Positions 5,808 to 8,679 of a stretch of DNA of 8,679 nucleotides are shown piece after piece. Origin of the DNA: Prevotellaceae bacterium (GTDB taxonomy: Bacteria > Bacteroidota > Bacteroidia > Bacteroidales > Bacteroidaceae). The notes under the pieces were generated by a model, which was not told where the DNA came from, did no database searches, and saw only the letters and a list, made by a program, of their open reading frames with translations. Both the position numbers and the translations under genes were made by a program. Numbering within the stretch: position 1 is the first letter of the stretch; each line of letters opens with the position of its first letter. The stretch lies in the NCBI GenBank assembly GCA_021204715.1, contig JAJPYW010000226.1, forward strand, positions 14,907 through 23,585, written 5' to 3'.

Positions 5808-6851
5808 ATGAGAATCATTGTAGACGACAAGATACCTTACATTGAAAAGGCTGTCAGACAGATAGCCGGCGAGGTGGTTTTCGCACCCGGCAAGGCTTTC
5901 ACGCCTGCCTTGATAAAGGGAGCCGACGCATTGGTTGTGCGTACCCGTACCCGTTGCGGCCGCGCGCTCTTGGCGGGAAGCGGGGTGCGGTTCATCGCCA
6001 CGGCCACCATAGGTTTCGACCACATAGATACAGCCTATTGCCGGGAAGCGGGCATCGCTTGGACCAACGCGCCGGGCTGCAACGCGGCTTCGGTAGTGCA
6101 GTACGTGCAGTCGGCACTCATTTTGTTGCAACAGGAAAGAGGAGTCAAGTTAAAAGGGGCTACAATGGGCATTGTGGGGGCAGGCCATGTAGGTAGCGGG
6201 GTAGCCCGGATGGCTCGTGAGATGGGGCTTTCCGTGCTGCTGAACGACACGCTGAGGGCAGACAGGGAAGGGAACATGGGCTTTGTCTCCTTGGAGGAAA
6301 TGGCCGCGCGGTGTGACATCGTCTCTTTCCATGTACCCTTAAACAACGATGGAATTTACAAGACATTCCACTTGGCCGGCCACGCCTTCTTCCAATCTTT
6401 GAAGCGCTGCCCCGTCCTTATCAACACCTCACGGGGAGAGGTGGTGGATACGGCGGCGTTGACAGCGGCGTTGGACAAGGGAAGAGTGTCGGAAGCGGTC
6501 ATCGACGTGTGGGAGCGCGAGCCGGACATAGACCGCTCCTTATTATATAAGGTATTCATCGGCACGCCGCACATAGCCGGCTATTCGGCCGACGGGAAAG
6601 CAAACGCCACGCGCATGGTTTTGGACGCCCTTTGCCGCCACTTTCATTTGCAGGCATCCTACAGCATCGTGCCGCCCGCACCGCCGCAGCCCGTCATCAG
6701 CGCCGCGAGCCTTGAAGCGGCCTATTTGAAAATCTACAATCCCCTCCGCGACGACGTTGCCTTGAAAGCCCACCCGGAGCTGTTCGAACAGTTACGTGGG
6801 GCATACCCCTTGCGCAGGGAACCGCAGGCCTACACGATCACCATTGAATGA
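5808..6851 (+). CDS. pdxB: 4-phosphoerythronate dehydrogenase
   Basis: This 347-residue cytoplasmic enzyme oxidises 4-phospho-D-erythronate in the deoxyxylulose-5-phosphate-dependent route to pyridoxal 5'-phosphate (vitamin B6). It belongs to the D-2-hydroxyacid dehydrogenase family. The substrate domain starts with MRIIVDDKIPYIE, followed by ATATIGFDHID (64-74) and NAPGCNAASVVQYV (87-100), close to known PdxB proteins. The NAD fold has GIVGAGHVGSG (121-131). The expected catalytic residues are Arg209 in NTSRGEVVD, Glu238 in DVWEREPD and His255 in GTPHIAGYS. The C-terminal part (about 293-347, with YNPLRDDVALK and LRGAYPLRRE) matches the PdxB dimerisation domain and separates it from SerA or HprA. 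At 347 residues it is somewhat shorter than enterobacterial PdxB. The start follows the A-rich AAAAGAAAAAG. It looks monocistronic, with an unusually long, structured leader. Confidence 0.95.
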   Translation: MRIIVDDKIPYIEKAVRQIAGEVVFAPGKAFTPALIKGADALVVRTRTRCGRALLAGSGVRFIATATIGFDHIDTAYCREAGIAWTNAPGCNAASVVQYVQSALILLQQERGVKLKGATMGIVGAGHVGSGVARMAREMGLSVLLNDTLRADREGNMGFVSLEEMAARCDIVSFHVPLNNDGIYKTFHLAGHAFFQSLKRCPVLINTSRGEVVDTAALTAALDKGRVSEAVIDVWEREPDIDRSLLYKVFIGTPHIAGYSADGKANATRMVLDALCRHFHLQASYSIVPPAPPQPVISAASLEAAYLKIYNPLRDDVALKAHPELFEQLRGAYPLRREPQAYTITIE

Positions 6852-6894
6852 ATGGTTCTATTATGAAGCTTTGGACGGCAGAAAGTCACAATAG

Positions 6895-6921
6895 TTGCAC
6901 AAAACAGTGAAAAATGTGCAA
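6895..6921. promoter_or_regulatory. Inverted repeat upstream of the acpP promoter
   Basis: TTGCACA (6895-6901) and TGTGCAA (6915-6921) are perfect inverted arms separated by 13 bases, 25 bases upstream of the acpP -33 element. No T-run follows on the plus strand, so a pdxB terminator is unlikely. It could be an operator for a regulator of fatty-acid synthesis genes, or chance in AT-rich DNA. Confidence 0.3.
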
Positions 6922-6946
6922 AACATTGCATTTAATTCTATAATTA

Positions 6947-6978
6947 TTTGCAGGGAATGATAAAACTTTATTCCTTTG
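6947..6978 (+). promoter_or_regulatory. Promoter of the acpP-fabF-rnc cluster
   Basis: TTTG (6947-6950), a 20-base spacer and TTCCTTTG (6971-6978) match the Bacteroidetes -33/-7 arrangement, with one deviation (T in place of A in the -7 box). Transcription would start near 6983, leaving an AT-rich leader of about 45 bases before acpP. The -7 end and start region also form a short symmetric motif, TTTGC-AC-GCAAA (6975-6986). Confidence 0.65.
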
Positions 6979-7027
6979 CACGCAAATTATAGTATTAAAA
7001 CCATTTATTAATTTAAAAATTAAAGTT

Positions 7028-7264
7028 ATGTCAGAAATTGAATCAAGGGTGAAAGCTATTATTATCGACAAATTGGGCGTTGAAGAATCGGAAGTTACCA
7101 ATGAAGCCAGCTTCACAAACGATTTGGGTGCCGACTCCCTTGACACTGTTGAACTTATCATGGAATTCGAGAAGGAATTCGGGATCTCCATTCCCGATGA
7201 CCAAGCCGAAAAAATTACGAATGTGGGCGAAGCGATAGCTTATATCGAAGAGCACGCCAAGTAA
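7028..7264 (+). CDS. acpP: Acyl carrier protein
   Basis: This 78-residue acidic protein carries the growing acyl chain on a 4'-phosphopantetheine arm during type II fatty-acid synthesis in the cytoplasm. The attachment site is Ser37 in [11 protein letters not shown] (33-43), followed by the helix-II recognition sequence [11 protein letters not shown]. The length and four-helix pattern are those of a normal housekeeping ACP, ending in YIEEHAK. It is the first gene of the cluster, 22 bases ahead of fabF, with its own promoter and an AT-rich leader (ATTTAAAAATTAAAGTT) that suits strong expression in this phylum. Confidence 0.98.
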   Translation: MSEIESRVKAIIIDKLGVEESEVTNEASFTNDLGADSLDTVELIMEFEKEFGISIPDDQAEKITNVGEAIAYIEEHAK

Positions 7265-7286
7265 TTTTTATCCTCGTCTTTCAAGC

Positions 7287-8549
7287 ATGGAATTAAAAAG
7301 AGTTGTAGTAACGGGCCTGGGTGCCATTACCCCCATTGGCAATACCGTCCCCGAGTTTTGGGAAAACCTTGTAAATGGAGTTAGCGGAGCCGGGCCCATT
7401 ACGCATTTCGACGCCTCACTTTTCAAGACGCAGTTCGCTTGTGAGGTGAAGGACTTCGACCCTACCCTCTACATAGACCGAAAGGAAGCGCGCAAGATGG
7501 ACCTGTACACGCAGTTCGCCATCGGCGTGGCCATACAAGCGGTAGCCGATTCAGGGCTTGATGTAGAGAAAGAGGACTTGAACAGAATAGGCGTGATATT
7601 CGGCGCCGGCATCGGCGGCATACGCACGTTCGAAGAGGAAGCCGGCAATTATGCCCTCCACCACGAGACAGGTCCAAGGTTCAACCCGTTCTTCATCCCC
7701 AAAATGATTTCAGACATCGCTGCCGGACAAATCTCTATCTTATATGGCTTCCACGGGCCCAACTATGCCACGTGTTCAGCCTGCGCCACCTCGACCAACG
7801 CCATTGCCGATGCCTTCAACCTGCTCCGCTTGGGGAAGGCCAACGTGATTTTGAGCGGTGGTTCGGAAGCTGCCATCGCCGCTTGCGGTGTGGGTGGTTT
7901 CAACGCCATGCACGCCCTCTCCACACGGAACGATTCCCCCAAGACGGCATCGCGCCCGTTCAGCGCCAGCCGCGATGGTTTCATCATGGGTGAAGGCGGC
8001 GGTTGCTTGGTATTGGAGGAGTTGGAGCACGCCAAGGCACGCGGTGCGAGGATTTATGCTGAATTGGCCGGTGTGGGCATGTCGGCCGACGCTTACCACC
8101 TCACAGCCTCCCATCCGGAAGGTTTGGGAGCCAAATTGGTGATGCGGAACGCGTTGGAAGATGCGGGAATGAAGCCCGAAGCCATTGATTACATCAACGT
8201 ACACGGTACATCGACACCCGTGGGCGACCTCTCCGAGGTAAAAGCCATCTTGGAGGTGTTTGGCGGACACGCTTACAAATTGAACATCAGTTCTACCAAG
8301 TCGATGACGGGACACTTGCTTGGCGCCGCCGGCGCGGTAGAAGCAATCGTGAGCATCCTTGCCATACAGAACGGCATCATTCCTCCGACCATCAACCACG
8401 ATGAGAACGACAATGACGGGCAAATCGACTACCGGTTGAATTTCACTTTCAACAAGGCCCAGAAACGGAACGTGGAAGCCGTGCTGTCCAACACGTTCGG
8501 ATTCGGCGGCCACAATGCTTGTGTCATCTTCAAAAAATATGTAGGATAA
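7287..8549 (+). CDS. fabF: Beta-ketoacyl-ACP synthase II
   Basis: This 420-residue condensing enzyme extends acyl-ACP with malonyl-ACP in fatty-acid elongation and works on the product of the preceding gene. The thiolase fold starts with KRVVVTGLGAITPIGN (4-19). The catalytic Cys166 lies in ATCSACATSTNA (161-172). The two active-site histidines are His306 in NVHGTSTPVGD and His343 in SMTGHLLGAAGA, with the conserved Lys338 in SSTKSM. The glycine-rich SNTFGFGGHNACVIF (401-415) near the C-terminus is typical of KAS I/II. The length fits FabF. The gene lies 22 bases after acpP and 7 bases before rnc, with no promoter or terminator between, so one transcript is likely. Confidence 0.97.
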   Translation: MELKRVVVTGLGAITPIGNTVPEFWENLVNGVSGAGPITHFDASLFKTQFACEVKDFDPTLYIDRKEARKMDLYTQFAIGVAIQAVADSGLDVEKEDLNRIGVIFGAGIGGIRTFEEEAGNYALHHETGPRFNPFFIPKMISDIAAGQISILYGFHGPNYATCSACATSTNAIADAFNLLRLGKANVILSGGSEAAIAACGVGGFNAMHALSTRNDSPKTASRPFSASRDGFIMGEGGGCLVLEELEHAKARGARIYAELAGVGMSADAYHLTASHPEGLGAKLVMRNALEDAGMKPEAIDYINVHGTSTPVGDLSEVKAILEVFGGHAYKLNISSTKSMTGHLLGAAGAVEAIVSILAIQNGIIPPTINHDENDNDGQIDYRLNFTFNKAQKRNVEAVLSNTFGFGGHNACVIFKKYVG

Positions 8550-8556
8550 TACGGCC

Positions 8557-8679
8557 GTGTTGCGCAATCAAATTGACAAGATAAGGTTCTTGTTCCGTAA
8601 GGACAAAGAGTCTTATCTTTGTTTTTATAGAATCATGGGGTTCTTCCCCCACGACATCAGCTATTACCGGCAGGCCTTG
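8557..8679 (+). CDS. rnc: Ribonuclease III, N-terminal fragment
   Basis: The frame is open from the GTG at 8557 to the right edge, giving 41 codons. It reads LRNQIDKIRFLFRKDKES, then YLCFYRIMGFFPHDISYYRQ and AL. This matches the N-terminus of Bacteroidales RNase III, the double-stranded-RNA endonuclease of rRNA and mRNA processing. The catalytic domain lies beyond the window. I take GTG as the start because the related proteins begin Met-Leu-Arg-Asn. The next codon, TTG at 8560, is the alternative. It begins 7 bases after the fabF stop, in the conserved acpP-fabF-rnc order. Confidence 0.85.
   Translation, partial: MLRNQIDKIRFLFRKDKESYLCFYRIMGFFPHDISYYRQAL

Noticed and set aside
8578..8619. 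Inverted arms AAGATAAG and CTTATCTT after fabF, suggesting a terminator.
   Set aside because: Both arms are within conserved rnc codons, the loop is 26 bases and no T-run follows directly as part of a hairpin.
8614..8621. TATCTTTG, an exact -7 match.
   Set aside because: It lies inside the rnc coding sequence, where it encodes part of SYLC, with no gene start after it in the window.

Overview
The window is a chromosomal segment from a member of the Bacteroidales, most likely Bacteroidaceae-like, with coding DNA that looks GC-rich for that group. Three things support this: the protein sequences; the acpP-fabF-rnc gene order; and upstream elements matching the Bacteroidetes primary sigma-factor -7 consensus TAnnTTTG (TACTTTTG, TATCTTTG, TACCTTTG, TAACTTTG, and the near match TTCCTTTG). 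Shine-Dalgarno sequences are not evident, and leaders are A-rich, as is usual in this phylum.

Layout. Positions 1-2039 (minus strand) hold a two-gene RND efflux operon. A lipoprotein membrane-fusion (adaptor) gene overlaps the RND inner-membrane pump gene by one base, and the pump gene runs off the left edge. Positions 2178-4016 (minus) encode an MsbA-like ABC exporter half-transporter. It is transcribed divergently from glf (4203-5312, plus), which encodes UDP-galactopyranose mutase. Each of these two genes has its own -7 element in the shared 186-bp intergenic region. Positions 5313-5807 form a 495-bp gene-free stretch packed with palindromic DNA: six tandem 23-bp units with a palindromic core, an 18-bp inverted repeat, a -7 element, a perfect 15-bp-stem hairpin and a 17-bp-stem hairpin. 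Positions 5808-6851 (plus) encode PdxB of vitamin B6 biosynthesis. Its leader appears to contain both large hairpins. From 7028 to the right edge (plus) is the fatty-acid cluster acpP-fabF, followed 7 bases later by the first 41 codons of rnc (RNase III).

How the genes fit together. AcpP and FabF are the acyl carrier and elongating synthase of type II fatty-acid synthesis, and rnc follows in the same apparent transcript. The RND pump and adaptor form a drug or metabolite export pair whose outer-membrane channel is not in view. The ABC exporter and glf could both serve surface glycolipid or polysaccharide assembly, but no other glycan gene is visible, so this link is an inference.

All the genes belong to known families. 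I see no convincing undescribed multi-gene system. The least explained sequence is the palindrome-rich 5313-5807 region between glf and pdxB. Two gene starts (the adaptor and glf) are placed downstream of the longest possible start because the -7 elements lie inside the longer versions.
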